Origin: Microbacterium flavum
GTDB lineage: Bacteria; Actinomycetota; Actinomycetes; Actinomycetales; Microbacteriaceae
Assembly: GCF_018717645.1 (NCBI RefSeq)
Contig: NZ_JAFLHG010000001.1
Coordinates: 186,001-250,000 of the forward strand
DNA: 64,000 bases
Direction: 5' to 3'
Numbering within the stretch: the first letter of the stretch is position 1; the number at the start of each line of letters is the position of its first letter. The notes under the pieces are model-generated. The model was given only the letters and a program-made list of their open reading frames with translations, had not been told where the DNA came from and searched no databases. Positions 31,891 to 40,573 of the stretch are shown here, one piece after another. The position numbers were made by a program, and so were the translations under genes.

Positions 31891-32808
31891 ATGACTCTCG
31901 CCCTCGCGTTGGACCTCGGCGGCACCAAGGTCGAGGCGGCTCTCGTCGATGACGCCGGCACGATCGTCGCCGGGTCCCGCCATCGCGCGCCCACGGGCGC
32001 GGCCGCCGCATCCGACGTCTCCCTCCTGCGGTCCGCGATCGACACCGTCGTCGACGGATGCCGCTCCCACGACCGGTGGGCGGAGGTCACGGCCGCCGGG
32101 ATCGGCGCCGCGGGCCCGATCGACATGACCGCCGGGACGATCTCGCCCATCAACCTCCCCGCGGCACGGGGATTCGCGATCGTCGAGGCCGTCCGCGCAG
32201 CAAGCGGGCTCTCCTCGGTCGCGCTGCGCCTGGACGGCACGTGCATCGCCCTGGCGGAAGCCTGGCTCGGCGCCGCCCGCGGCGTCCGCAATGCGATCGT
32301 CTTCGTCGTCTCGACCGGTGTCGGAGGGGGCATCGTGTCCGACGGGCGGATCGTCGCCGGGAGCTCGGGCAACGCGGGGCACCTGGGACAGCTCGTCGTG
32401 GCCGACATCACGGACGGCGCCGCGGCATCCACCGTCGAACAGCGCGCATCCGGACCGCACATCGTGGCGTGGGCGCGGGCGCAGGGGTGGTCGGGGACGA
32501 CCGGCGAGGAGCTGGCGGCAGCGTATCGGTCCGGTGAGGACGTCGCCGTGGCGGCGGTCGAACGCTCCGCGCAGGCCATCGGAGTGGGACTCGCGAACGC
32601 GGCGACCCTCCTCGATCTCGACCTCGCCGTCGTCGGCGGCGGGTTCTCCTTCGTGGCCGACGACTACCCCGAGCGCATCGCGGCGGCGGTCCGCGCGGCA
32701 TCCGTCAACGCCTACGCGGCTCGCCTGCGGGTCGTGCGCGCCGGGCTGGGCGGCGACGCCCCCCTCATCGGCGCGGCCGCGCTCGTGCACCGCACCGACC
32801 TCGTCTGA
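31891..32808 (+). CDS. ROK family sugar kinase-like protein without zinc motif
   Basis: A 305-residue ROK (repressor, ORF, kinase) protein without a DNA-binding domain, so a kinase-type member. The ATP-binding motif ALDLGGTKVEAALVDDAG opens the protein; STGVGGGIVSDGRIVAGSSG is the second nucleotide-binding region, and NAGHLGQLVVADITDG should follow the active-site GH. The normal zinc motif (CxCGxxGCxE) is absent: VADITDGAAASTVEQRASGP stands there with no cysteine. Such zinc-less members may still phosphorylate a sugar such as glucose or an amino sugar. CAGACT lies at -12 to -7 from the ATG. Confidence 0.88.
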   Translation: MTLALALDLGGTKVEAALVDDAGTIVAGSRHRAPTGAAAASDVSLLRSAIDTVVDGCRSHDRWAEVTAAGIGAAGPIDMTAGTISPINLPAARGFAIVEAVRAASGLSSVALRLDGTCIALAEAWLGAARGVRNAIVFVVSTGVGGGIVSDGRIVAGSSGNAGHLGQLVVADITDGAAASTVEQRASGPHIVAWARAQGWSGTTGEELAAAYRSGEDVAVAAVERSAQAIGVGLANAATLLDLDLAVVGGGFSFVADDYPERIAAAVRAASVNAYAARLRVVRAGLGGDAPLIGAAALVHRTDLV

Positions 32809-32838
32809 GGTGCGGGTCGCCTCAGGCGCGCGCCTCGT

Positions 32839-32872
32839 CTGACGCTCGCAGGCCCCGCCTGACGCTCGCAGG
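32839..32872. repeat. Tandem 20-base repeat after ROK gene
   Basis: CTGACGCTCGCAGG occurs at 32839-32852 and 32859-32872, a period of exactly 20 bases, as in the repeat at 10891. A related CCTCGTCTGA word spans the ROK stop codon and recurs at 32833. Confidence 0.6.
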
Positions 32873-32979
32873 TCCGTGCGGGCTGCCCCCTCTCATCGGG
32901 ACGCACCAATCCGATCCGGCGCGGGGGACGAACCACTCCCAGACGCGGCGACCGCTGCGTCCGGAAAGAGAGGTCCCTC

Positions 32980-33387
32980 ATGCGTTCGTCACCGAACCGG
33001 CTCGTCGGCACGATCTTCGGAGCCGTCTACGTCCTCGTCGGTCTGCTCGGATTCGCCGTGACGTCGGGCGTCGGGTTCATCGCGACCGAGGGCGGCCTGC
33101 TCCTCGGCATCTTCGCCGTGAACCCCTTGCACAACGTCGCGCACCTGCTGATCGGCGCCGCACTGCTGATCGCCGGCATCTCCGGCGTCCGCCCGGCGAA
33201 GGCCGTCAACACCACCGTCGGCGCCGCGTACCTGCTGCTCGGCATCGCCGGCTTCTTCCTCGTCGGAACGGCCGCCAACATCCTCGCGCTCAACGTCCCT
33301 GACCACTTCCTGCACCTCGCTTCGGCCGTGGTGCTGCTCGCGGTCGGCCTCGGCGCCGAGCGCGAGACGCGGGCGGTCACGGCGTGA
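32980..33387 (+). CDS. DUF4383 membrane protein
   Basis: A 135-residue protein with four membrane helices: IFGAVYVLVGLLGFAVTSG, LLIGAALLIAGISGV, AAYLLLGIAGFFLVG, and SAVVLLAVGLG. The motif FAVNPLHNVAHLLIGAAL is diagnostic of DUF4383, a common actinobacterial inner-membrane family of unknown role. GAGAGG lies 7 bases before the ATG. Its stop overlaps the GTG of the next membrane-protein gene (GTGA), so the pair is translationally coupled. Confidence 0.9.
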   Translation: MRSSPNRLVGTIFGAVYVLVGLLGFAVTSGVGFIATEGGLLLGIFAVNPLHNVAHLLIGAALLIAGISGVRPAKAVNTTVGAAYLLLGIAGFFLVGTAANILALNVPDHFLHLASAVVLLAVGLGAERETRAVTA

Positions 33388-33941
33388 GCGCCGCCGCGGA
33401 GGCCGTCACGGCGACGACCGCTCCTGCCTCACGCAGCGCAGCGATCCGGCGCACCGGGCTGGCCCCCGCGGCGTGGGGAGCGGCGCTGATCCTCGCGGGC
33501 ATGGGGGCCGCGGTCATCGTCTCTTCCCAGAGCGGCGTTCCGGCGCGCGCCGTGGGCGGCCTCGCGGTCGCGCTCGGCGTCGCCGGAATCGTCTGGGCAG
33601 GGTGGTGCCTCTCCCGCGGAACCGTCCTCGCCCCGCGCACCGCCCTGGGCGGAATCATGGTGTCCCTCGGCTGTGTCGCCGCCCTCCTCGCCACCACCGG
33701 CGGACGGGCGAGCATCATCGCGGCGGCCGTCGTCGTCGCGCTCCTTCTCGCCTCCGCCATCCTCACCGCCGGCGAGATGCGTCACCGGGCGGCGCCCACA
33801 GGAGTGCGAATGGCGCCCCTGCTCATCGCCGCGACCCTCGTCACGCTCCTCGCGACTCCGGCGCTCGGCGCGGTGCAGGACGCCGCCACGGTCCGCAGCG
33901 ACGGCACGATCCCCGTGATCGACCCGCACCAGGGGCACTGA
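33384..33941 (+). CDS. Membrane protein of unknown function
   Basis: A 185-residue protein coupled to the DUF4383 gene by a GTGA overlap. It has five or so hydrophobic segments (WGAALILAGMGAAVIVS, VGGLAVALGVAGIVWAGW, ALGGIMVSLGCVAALLA, SIIAAAVVVALLLASAIL, LLIAATLVTLLATPALG), a short cytoplasmic N-terminus and an extracytoplasmic tail ending IPVIDPHQGH. I do not recognise a family. The pairing suggests a small membrane complex with the DUF4383 protein. Confidence 0.75.
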   Translation: MSAAAEAVTATTAPASRSAAIRRTGLAPAAWGAALILAGMGAAVIVSSQSGVPARAVGGLAVALGVAGIVWAGWCLSRGTVLAPRTALGGIMVSLGCVAALLATTGGRASIIAAAVVVALLLASAILTAGEMRHRAAPTGVRMAPLLIAATLVTLLATPALGAVQDAATVRSDGTIPVIDPHQGH

Positions 33942-34054
33942 CCGGAGCGGCCCGACGACGGCCTACCTGCCGTGCGTCGGATCGCGCAACCCCCTGCGCG
34001 GTGCGCGCGCGTCGTGATTCGATCGGGGAAGGACACCGACCCCGAGGAGCATCT

Positions 34055-34846
34055 GTGACCGACGTCACCGTCTCGGTCGTGATCCCGGTGAAGGACGACG
34101 ACCGGATGCTCCGCCGCTGCCTCGCGGCCCTCGCGGTGCAGACGCGGCCCGCCGACGAGGTCCTCGTCGTGGACAACGGGTCGACGGACCGCTCAGTGGC
34201 CGTGGCGCGCGCGGCCGGCGCCCGTGTCACCAGATGCGACCGCCCCGGCATCCCCGCCGCCGCCGCCCACGGATACGACCGCGCCACCGGCGACCTCATC
34301 CTGCGCATCGATGCCGACTGCGTCCCCGACCCCTCCTGGATCGCCGCCGTCCTCACTACCTTCGACCGGCATCCCGCGGCCGGAGCGGTCACCGGGGGCG
34401 CTCGGTTCATCGACGGACCACGCAGTCTGCGGGCGCCGCTCGCGCACCTGTACCTCGGCGCGTACACGATCGTGGGGGCGGTGACGCTGGGCCACCTCCC
34501 CCTCTTCGGATCGAACCTGGCGCTGCGCCGTCACGTGTGGCGCCGCGTCAGACACGGCGTCCATCGGGGGGACGACACCGTCCACGACGACTTCGACCTC
34601 TCCTTCCACATCGGCGAGCGGCACCGGATCCGGCACCTGCCCGCCTCGACGATGGGGATCTCGATGCGACCGTTCCGCGATGCGCGGTCGTTCGGGCGCC
34701 GCATCGGGCGGGGTGCGCGCACGGTGCTGCGGCATTGGCCCGATGACTTCCCTCCCCTGCGGTGGAACCGTCTCGTGATCCGCCGCGCGTTCGCCCGGCA
34801 CGCGCGGCGGAGCGCGGATCGGGGACGCGCGCGGAGGCATCCATGA
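34055..34846 (+). CDS. Family 2 glycosyltransferase
   Basis: A 263-residue GT-A fold transferase. The nucleotide-sugar site shows VSVVIPVKDDDRMLRRCLAA at the N-terminus, VVDNGSTDRSVAVARAAGA, and the metal-binding DxD as LRIDADCVPDPSW; a putative catalytic Asp lies in DDTVHDDFDLSFHIGER. There is no membrane anchor, but the last 60 residues are strongly basic, which may hold it at the membrane. GTG 34055 has GAGGAG 5 bases upstream. The stop overlaps the ATG of an endonuclease/exonuclease/phosphatase-fold gene, starting a three-gene coupled operon. Acceptor unknown. Confidence 0.88.
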   Translation: MTDVTVSVVIPVKDDDRMLRRCLAALAVQTRPADEVLVVDNGSTDRSVAVARAAGARVTRCDRPGIPAAAAHGYDRATGDLILRIDADCVPDPSWIAAVLTTFDRHPAAGAVTGGARFIDGPRSLRAPLAHLYLGAYTIVGAVTLGHLPLFGSNLALRRHVWRRVRHGVHRGDDTVHDDFDLSFHIGERHRIRHLPASTMGISMRPFRDARSFGRRIGRGARTVLRHWPDDFPPLRWNRLVIRRAFARHARRSADRGRARRHP

Positions 34847-35697
34847 CGCCCCTCATCGGCCCGATCGAGGCGCCCGGCCTGCACGTGATGACGCTGAACG
34901 TCCGCCGCCCGCTGCCGGTGACGTGGCGCGCCGCCGATCGGTGGACGCGACGGCGGCCGCTCCTCGCGGAGCTGCTGAGCCGCGAGAGGCCGACGCTGCT
35001 GGCAGCCCAGGAGGTCGTCCCGGCGCAGGCATCCGTCATCTCCGCCGCGCTCGGGCCGACCTACCGGCGGATCGGCGCGGGCAGAACGCGAGACCGGTCC
35101 GGTCGGCTCCGCGGCGAGGCGACGCCGCTGTTCTTCGACGCCGATCGACTGAGCCTCGAACGATGGTCGCAGCGCGCCCTCTCGGACCGCCCCGACGATC
35201 CGGGGTCACTCGGCTGGGGGAATCCCCTCCCCCGCACCCTGGTGGAGGCGGTGTTCCGCGACCGGAAGACCGGTGCCCGGTTCCTCGCCATCGGAACCCA
35301 TCTGGACGTCTTCTCCGCCCGCGCCCGGCTGCGTTCCGCGGCGGCGATCCGTGATCTCATCGCCGCGCGGGGCGCGGGGATCCCGGCGGTGGTCCTCGGC
35401 GATCTCAACGCCGACCCCGGCTCGCCGCCGGTGCGATCCCTTCTGGCGGACGGGGTGCTCCGGGATGCGTGGCCCGCCGCCGCGCGGCACCGCACGCCGG
35501 AGTGGGGGACGTATGCCGCATACCGTCCGCCGCGGACCGCGAAGCCGCGGATCGACGCCGTCTTCGTGGGGCCCGGCGTGACCGTCGACGAGATCGCGAT
35601 CGGCGGCGACCGGGTCGCGGGCGGATGGCCGTCGGACCACCTCCCCGTCCAGGCGATCCTGCGCCTGGACGATGCGCCGCGTGGGGAGGAGGGATGA
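34843..35697 (+). CDS. Endonuclease/exonuclease/phosphatase-fold hydrolase
   Basis: A 284-residue EEP-superfamily protein. Catalytic motifs are in order: MTLNVRRP, LLAAQEVVP (metal Glu), IGTHLDVFS (His), VVLGDLNADPGSPP (Asp/Asn), and a C-terminal GGWPSDHLPVQA (Asp-His). Without a signal peptide it is cytoplasmic. Members hydrolyse phosphodiesters in DNA, lipids or inositol phosphates; an enzyme acting on a lipid or sugar phosphodiester would fit its coupling by ATGA overlaps to the glycosyltransferase and to the next membrane gene. Confidence 0.88.
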   Translation: MTPLIGPIEAPGLHVMTLNVRRPLPVTWRAADRWTRRRPLLAELLSRERPTLLAAQEVVPAQASVISAALGPTYRRIGAGRTRDRSGRLRGEATPLFFDADRLSLERWSQRALSDRPDDPGSLGWGNPLPRTLVEAVFRDRKTGARFLAIGTHLDVFSARARLRSAAAIRDLIAARGAGIPAVVLGDLNADPGSPPVRSLLADGVLRDAWPAAARHRTPEWGTYAAYRPPRTAKPRIDAVFVGPGVTVDEIAIGGDRVAGGWPSDHLPVQAILRLDDAPRGEEG

Positions 35698-36284
35698 AGC
35701 ACAACTTCCTCCGCCGCCCGCGGGGCGCCGCCGATCTCGTCGCTGACGGGGTCCGCGTCGCCGGCATCCTCAGCGTCCTGTTCGCTGCGGTGTGGCTCCA
35801 GCCGACGGATGCCGGGATCCTGGCCTTCGCCCTGCCCGCGCTCATGGTGCCGCGCTTCCTGGGGCTGCGGGCCGGGGTCGACATCGTCACGGGAATCGTG
35901 ATCCTCCTCGCCGCCTGGAGCAATGTCGTGGATCTGTACGCCCTGTGGCCCGCGTGGGACATCCCGATGCATATGCTCGGGACGGCCGTGCTGACCGTGG
36001 CGGGCTATGTCGCCCTCGCGCGGCTCGACGCCGTCCCCGACCCGCGTCGCGCCGACCGCGGGTGGCGGACGGCGATCGGCACGATCCTCGTCGCCACAGC
36101 GATCGGCCTCGCACTGAGCACGCTGTGGGAGATGGTCGAATGGGCCGGCTGGCGCTTCATCTCCGACGCGATCCACGTCGACTACGAGGACACGATCGGC
36201 GACCTCGCCGCGGGCGGTCTCGGAGCGGCGGCGGCGGGCGTCCTCCTCGGGCGCGTCCCCCTCGTCAGATCCGATGCGCGGTGA
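35694..36284 (+). CDS. Polytopic membrane protein, DUF2238/YjdF-like
   Basis: A 196-residue protein with about five membrane helices. The pattern NVVDLYALWPAWDIPMHMLG, then TLWEMVEWAGWRF, then YEDTIGDLAAGGLGAAAAG with its acidic and His residues in or near membrane is close to the DUF2238 (YjdF) family, of unknown role. The ATG overlaps the previous stop (ATGA), with GGGGAGGAGG 3-12 bases upstream. It is the last gene of the glycosyltransferase, phosphatase, membrane-protein operon, suggesting work on a membrane lipid or glycan. Confidence 0.78.
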   Translation: MKHNFLRRPRGAADLVADGVRVAGILSVLFAAVWLQPTDAGILAFALPALMVPRFLGLRAGVDIVTGIVILLAAWSNVVDLYALWPAWDIPMHMLGTAVLTVAGYVALARLDAVPDPRRADRGWRTAIGTILVATAIGLALSTLWEMVEWAGWRFISDAIHVDYEDTIGDLAAGGLGAAAAGVLLGRVPLVRSDAR

Positions 36285-36314
36285 GTGCGCGCCCGCCCGG
36301 GCGTCGGATCCGGA

Positions 36315-37334
36315 TCACACCGATCGGCGCGCGACGATGGGGCAGGAGATGAGCGTCGGGCTCGCCTCGTCCGCCGGGTCCAGGCCGAGGAGGATCCGCA
36401 CCCCCGCGACACCGAGCTCGTAATGGGGCAGCGCGACGGAGGTGAGGGGCGGCCGCAGGTGCGCCGCGATGACCTCCTGGTTGTCGAACCCGATCACCGC
36501 CACGTCTTCGGGAATCCGCAGCTCCCGCTCGCGCAGCCCGTCGTAGAGACCCATCGCGACACGATCGTTGTGGCAGAACACCGCCGTGGCGCCGGAGTCG
36601 ACGATCCGCTGCGCGACGGCGTACCCGCCCTCCTGCTCGGGTGAGGCCTCGACGACGAGGGACTCGCCCGTGTCGATGCCGGCCGCGGCCAGCGCCGCAC
36701 GGTATCCCGCCAGGCGACCGACCTTCGCGGGCGACGGAGTGGTCGTGTTGACGAACGCGATCCTGCGGTGACCCGCCGCGATGAGCTCGTCGGTCGCCGT
36801 GCGACCGCCCTGCTCCTCGTCGGGGACGACGGAGCGCAGACCGCTGCCGGGGGCGAAGCAGTTCACCAGGACGGTGTCGGCCTGGTGGAGCTGTTCGGGG
36901 ACGTCGATCTCCCGGTGGTACCAGCTGGAGTAGAGGATGCCGTGGACCTGATGCTCCAGCATCATCGCGATCGCCTCGTCCTCGGCGGCTGCGTTGCCGT
37001 CGCTGTTGGCCACGAGCAGGACGTACCCGTGCCGCCACGCCTCGTCCTGTGCTCCGTGGATGATCTGGCCGGCGAACGGCGTGGTGGCGATCTGGTCGGC
37101 GACGAGGCCGATGAAGCGCGAGGTGCCCTGCGAGAGAGTCTTCGCCAGCGCGTTCGGACGGTACCCGAGCGCGATGACCGCATCCTGCACCCGCCGCCGC
37201 GCATCGTCGCCGATCCGCGCGCCCGCCTTGTCGTTGATCACGTGCGAGACGGTGGCGATCGACACCCCCGCCGCCTTCGCGACGTCGCGCATCGTGACGT
37301 TCGGCGAATGCGCGCCGTGCGAAGAGCGGCTCAT
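36315..37334 (-). CDS. LacI family regulator of the fructoside operon
   Basis: A 339-residue LacI repressor. The N-terminal helix-turn-helix is VTMRDVAKAAGVSIATVSHV, with the hinge helix GYRPNALAKTL; the rest is a periplasmic-binding-protein-like sensor domain (GLVADQIATTPFAGQIIHGA). The ATG overlaps the stop of the second permease (ATGA), so it is the last gene of the operon GH32, binding protein, two permeases, LacI. Two matching near-palindromes with a central CG upstream of the GH32 gene (42059 and 42101) have the LacI-family form and are its probable operators. The effector is likely the imported sugar. Confidence 0.93.
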   Translation of the reverse strand: MSRSSHGAHSPNVTMRDVAKAAGVSIATVSHVINDKAGARIGDDARRRVQDAVIALGYRPNALAKTLSQGTSRFIGLVADQIATTPFAGQIIHGAQDEAWRHGYVLLVANSDGNAAAEDEAIAMMLEHQVHGILYSSWYHREIDVPEQLHQADTVLVNCFAPGSGLRSVVPDEEQGGRTATDELIAAGHRRIAFVNTTTPSPAKVGRLAGYRAALAAAGIDTGESLVVEASPEQEGGYAVAQRIVDSGATAVFCHNDRVAMGLYDGLRERELRIPEDVAVIGFDNQEVIAAHLRPPLTSVALPHYELGVAGVRILLGLDPADEASPTLISCPIVARRSV

Positions 37335-38242
37335 CCCTTTGTCGCCCCGCTCTCCAGGCCCTGGATCATCGCCTTGTTGAGAACGAGGAAGACGAGCAGG
37401 AGCGGGGTCACCGTGACGCAGACGGCGGCGAAGGTCGCGGTCCAGTCCGTGTTGCCCATGGCCCCAATGTAGTTCTGCAGACCGAGGGGAATGGTCTTCA
37501 ACCCGTCGGAGAGTACGAATGTGTTCGCGAAGATGAAGTCGTTCCAGATGAAGATGCTGTTGACCAGGACCACGGTGATGATCGTGTTGACCGACAGCGG
37601 CAAGGTGATCTGCGCGAAGATCCGGTAGGGGCCCGCCCCGTCCAGGGAGGCGGCCTCGTAGTTCTCCCGCGGGATGTACTCGTAGAACGACGAGAACAGG
37701 TACACCGACATCGGCAGCGCGAACGCCGCGAGCGGGATGATCATCGACAGGTGCGTGTCGAGGAGGCCGACCTGCGAGTAGTCGATGAACAGCGGCACCA
37801 GGGCGATCTGCACCGGGACGATGATCCCCAGCAGGAACAGCGCACGCACGAACCCGCTGAAGCGGAAGCCCAGCACCTGCAGGGCATACGCCGCCATCAT
37901 CCCCGCGACGACGATGAGGAGACTCGCGCCGAGCGTGACGATGAGGCTGTTCACGATGTTCAGCCCCAGGTTGCCGGTGGCGAACGCGCGGCCGTAATTC
38001 TCGAGGGTGAACTCCGTCGGGAAGGCGAACGGGTTGCCCCCGGCGAAGTCGGACGCCGTGCGGAAGCTGGTGATGAGCAGCCACGCGAGCGGGTAGACCT
38101 GCACGATGACGATCAGGATGATCGTCACGGTGAGGAGCGTGCGCTGCACCCTGATCCGCGGAGGGATGCTCCGTCGCTGCGGCGACGCGGGGGCGGGCGG
38201 GAGAGTCGCCGGGGACTCCCGGGTGAGGGTCGCGGAGGTCAT
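37331..38242 (-). CDS. Carbohydrate ABC transporter permease (MalG type), fructoside operon
   Basis: A 303-residue CUT1 permease. After a 35-residue Pro/Arg-rich cytoplasmic start it has six membrane helices; the EAA loop is ENYEAASLDGAGPYRIFAQI and the end is MIQGLESGATKG, the usual MalG-like tail. ATG 38242 overlaps the stop of the partner permease (ATGA). No ATPase gene is present in the operon. It works with the binding protein at 39185 to import the substrate of the intracellular GH32 enzyme. Confidence 0.93.
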   Translation of the reverse strand: MTSATLTRESPATLPPAPASPQRRSIPPRIRVQRTLLTVTIILIVIVQVYPLAWLLITSFRTASDFAGGNPFAFPTEFTLENYGRAFATGNLGLNIVNSLIVTLGASLLIVVAGMMAAYALQVLGFRFSGFVRALFLLGIIVPVQIALVPLFIDYSQVGLLDTHLSMIIPLAAFALPMSVYLFSSFYEYIPRENYEAASLDGAGPYRIFAQITLPLSVNTIITVVLVNSIFIWNDFIFANTFVLSDGLKTIPLGLQNYIGAMGNTDWTATFAAVCVTVTPLLLVFLVLNKAMIQGLESGATKG

Positions 38243-39192
38243 GAGTCGTCCCTTCGGCGCAGCAGCAGGAGGATGATCCCGACCGCCACGAGGCATTCGA
38301 TCACGATGAACACGGAGATCGCGCTGGCGTAGCCGTAGTCGGTGTGCACGAAGGCCGTCTTGTACATGTAGGTGGTGAGCAGCTCGGATGCCTGCCCGGG
38401 GCCGCCTCCGGTGAGGAGGTACGGGATGTCGAACCCACGCAGCGCGAAGGTCGTCGCCATGATCGTGGTGGTGATCCAGACCGGTCGGATGTAGGGGAAC
38501 CGGATCTTCCAGAACACCTGCCACCACGACGCGCCGTCGAGGCGCGCGGCCTCTTCGAGCTCGCGCGGCACGGCGATCAGAGCCGCGTAGATGATGAGCA
38601 TGTACAGGCCCGTGAAGCGCCATCCCTCGGGGATGGAGACGGCGACGAGGACGGTCTGCACGTTCGACAGCCACGCGGTTTGGAGGTGCTCCAGGCCGAC
38701 CCAGGCGAGCGCCTGATTGATGAGCCCCACCGGGTCGAGAGAGTAGATGCGCTGGAACAGCAGCGCGATCGCGACGGTGGAGATGACGGCCGGCAGCAGA
38801 TACAGCGTCTTGACGAGTTCACGCGCGCGCGGGAGGGCGGTGAGCAGGCCCGCCACCAGCAGCGCACCGCCCAGCTGGAGGACCAGGCAGATCGCGAGGT
38901 AGCCGAGGGCGTTCCCGAACGCGGTCCAGAAGACGTCGTCGCGGGTGAGCATCTTGACGTAGTTGTCGATGCCCGCGAAGGTCATCTCCGTGATGCCGTC
39001 CCACCGGAAGAAGCTGAGGACGAGCGACTGCAGGATCGGCAGCAGCACCGCGACGCCGTAGAGCACGAGCGGCGGCACCAGGAACACCAGCACGGACAGC
39101 GTCGACCGCCGCGGGAGCATCGCTCCGTTCGGGCGGCGGGGCCGCCGGGGCGGGCGCTGCGCGCCCACCCCGGCCTGAGCGATCTCAGCCAC
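38239..39192 (-). CDS. Carbohydrate ABC transporter permease (MalF type), fructoside operon
   Basis: A 317-residue CUT1 permease. The Pro/Arg-rich N-terminus is followed by LSVLVFLVPPLVLYGVAVLL and five further helices; the EAA loop is ELEEAARLDGASWWQVFWKI, and LLTGGGPGQASELLTTYMYK is the family turn. GTG 39192 lies inside the last codons of the binding-protein gene (overlap of 8 bases), preceded by GGAGA, and was chosen for that coupling; an in-frame ATG at MLPRRST is the alternative. Partner of the MalG-type permease. Confidence 0.92.
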   Translation of the reverse strand: MAEIAQAGVGAQRPPRRPRRPNGAMLPRRSTLSVLVFLVPPLVLYGVAVLLPILQSLVLSFFRWDGITEMTFAGIDNYVKMLTRDDVFWTAFGNALGYLAICLVLQLGGALLVAGLLTALPRARELVKTLYLLPAVISTVAIALLFQRIYSLDPVGLINQALAWVGLEHLQTAWLSNVQTVLVAVSIPEGWRFTGLYMLIIYAALIAVPRELEEAARLDGASWWQVFWKIRFPYIRPVWITTTIMATTFALRGFDIPYLLTGGGPGQASELLTTYMYKTAFVHTDYGYASAISVFIVIECLVAVGIILLLLRRRDDS

Positions 39193-40525
39193 CGACGTTC
39201 TCCGTGAGGGTCTTGTCCATCGTGTCGATGAACTCATCCGGGGTGATCTCGCCCTGCACGAGCAGGGTGAGCTCCTGCTGCAGCCGGGTGTTGGTCGCCG
39301 GGTCGAGCTGGGTGTCCCACGGCATCGCGATCTTCGGGCCGACGTCCCCGGCCTGCTCGATCGCGCGGCTGTACAGCGGGGTCGCGTTGTCGGGGATCGT
39401 CGTCTCGACACCGGTCGTGGGCGACAGGGCGCCCGTGGCGGCGTAGATCTCCGGGTAGCGCTTCAGCGCGAAGCTCAGGAAGTCGCGCACGAGGGGATCG
39501 TACGTCTTCGCGTTGACCGCCATGCCGATCCCGGATGGGGTCACGTACTCGTTGTCGTTCGTGACAGCGCCGTCGATGGTCGGCAGCGTGAAGTAGTCGA
39601 CGTCGCTCCGGACGCCGGCGTCCAAGGCATCCGTGGCGAGGTTGCCGAGCTCCCAGGTGCCGATGTTGTAGACGGCGGCCTTGCCCGAGGTGAACAGGGC
39701 CTGAGCGTCCGCGTACCCCGTCGAGGAGAAGCCCTCCGCGAAGCATCCCGCCTGCCCGAGGTCGTACAGCCACTCGGCGGCGGCGCGGCCGGCCGGGTCG
39801 GCGAAGGATGCCTTGCCGGTCTTGAGCTCCTGCACGTACTCGGGGCCCGCGAGACGGAACGGGTAGTACGACATGTACCGCTCCAGCGGCCACTGGTCGG
39901 CGCCGTCGAGGGCGATCGGGGTGATGCCCGCCGCGCGCAGCCCCTTGCACATCGCCGGGAAGTCATCGAGCGTGGCGGGGATCGCCACCCCCGCCTTCTG
40001 CAGGAGCGCCTTGTTGTACCAGAAGAACTCGAGCTGGAACTCGAACGGCACCATGTAGAGCGACCCGTCGTCGAACCGCTGATAGTTCAGGGCCGCCTCG
40101 CGGTACTCGTCGGAGAGCCCGATGTCATCGAGGAGCTTCTCGACGTCGACCATCTGTCCCTTCGTCGCGAGCTTCTGCGCGAAGGGCGTCGCGTCGGTGT
40201 CGAACAGCTCGGGCAGCTTGTTCGCAGCGGCGAGCGTCTCGTACTTCTGGATGTACGAGGGCCGGTCGGGCGTCGTGATGAGGTTGAGCGAGAAGCCCGG
40301 GTGATCCTTTGCGTACTCGTCGGCGATCTGCTCCATCGCCGTGATGACGCCGCCGTCCGCGGGGCGCGAGAGCAGCCACGAGATCTCCCGCGGCTTTATC
40401 TCACCCTGGGGGTCGATCTCGCCGCTGGGCGCGGCGGAACCGCATCCGGAAAGGACGAGGGCGGCGGCGGCCGCGAGGCCCACGAGGGTGAGCCTCAGCG
40501 CGGATTTCTGTGCGGGTCGTTTCAT
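39185..40525 (-). CDS. Sugar ABC transporter solute-binding lipoprotein, fructoside operon
   Basis: A 446-residue family 1 binding protein with lipoprotein signal MKRPAQKSALRLTLVGLAAA and lipobox LSGCGS at about residues 25-30. The mature part opens REISWLLSRPADGGVITAME, with DTDATPFAQKLATKGQMVDV and EFQLEFFWYNKALLQKAGV typical of CUT1 sugar-binding proteins. It should deliver a sucrose- or fructan-type oligosaccharide to the permeases, given the intracellular GH32 gene 48 bp upstream. GGAGA-type ribosome site precedes the ATG (AAGGAGATTC). Confidence 0.93.
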   Translation of the reverse strand: MKRPAQKSALRLTLVGLAAAAALVLSGCGSAAPSGEIDPQGEIKPREISWLLSRPADGGVITAMEQIADEYAKDHPGFSLNLITTPDRPSYIQKYETLAAANKLPELFDTDATPFAQKLATKGQMVDVEKLLDDIGLSDEYREAALNYQRFDDGSLYMVPFEFQLEFFWYNKALLQKAGVAIPATLDDFPAMCKGLRAAGITPIALDGADQWPLERYMSYYPFRLAGPEYVQELKTGKASFADPAGRAAAEWLYDLGQAGCFAEGFSSTGYADAQALFTSGKAAVYNIGTWELGNLATDALDAGVRSDVDYFTLPTIDGAVTNDNEYVTPSGIGMAVNAKTYDPLVRDFLSFALKRYPEIYAATGALSPTTGVETTIPDNATPLYSRAIEQAGDVGPKIAMPWDTQLDPATNTRLQQELTLLVQGEITPDEFIDTMDKTLTENVGG

Positions 40526-40573
40526 GGTCGAATCTCCTTTGATGTCGGGTCGTTGCGTGAGGGATGGTGGGGT

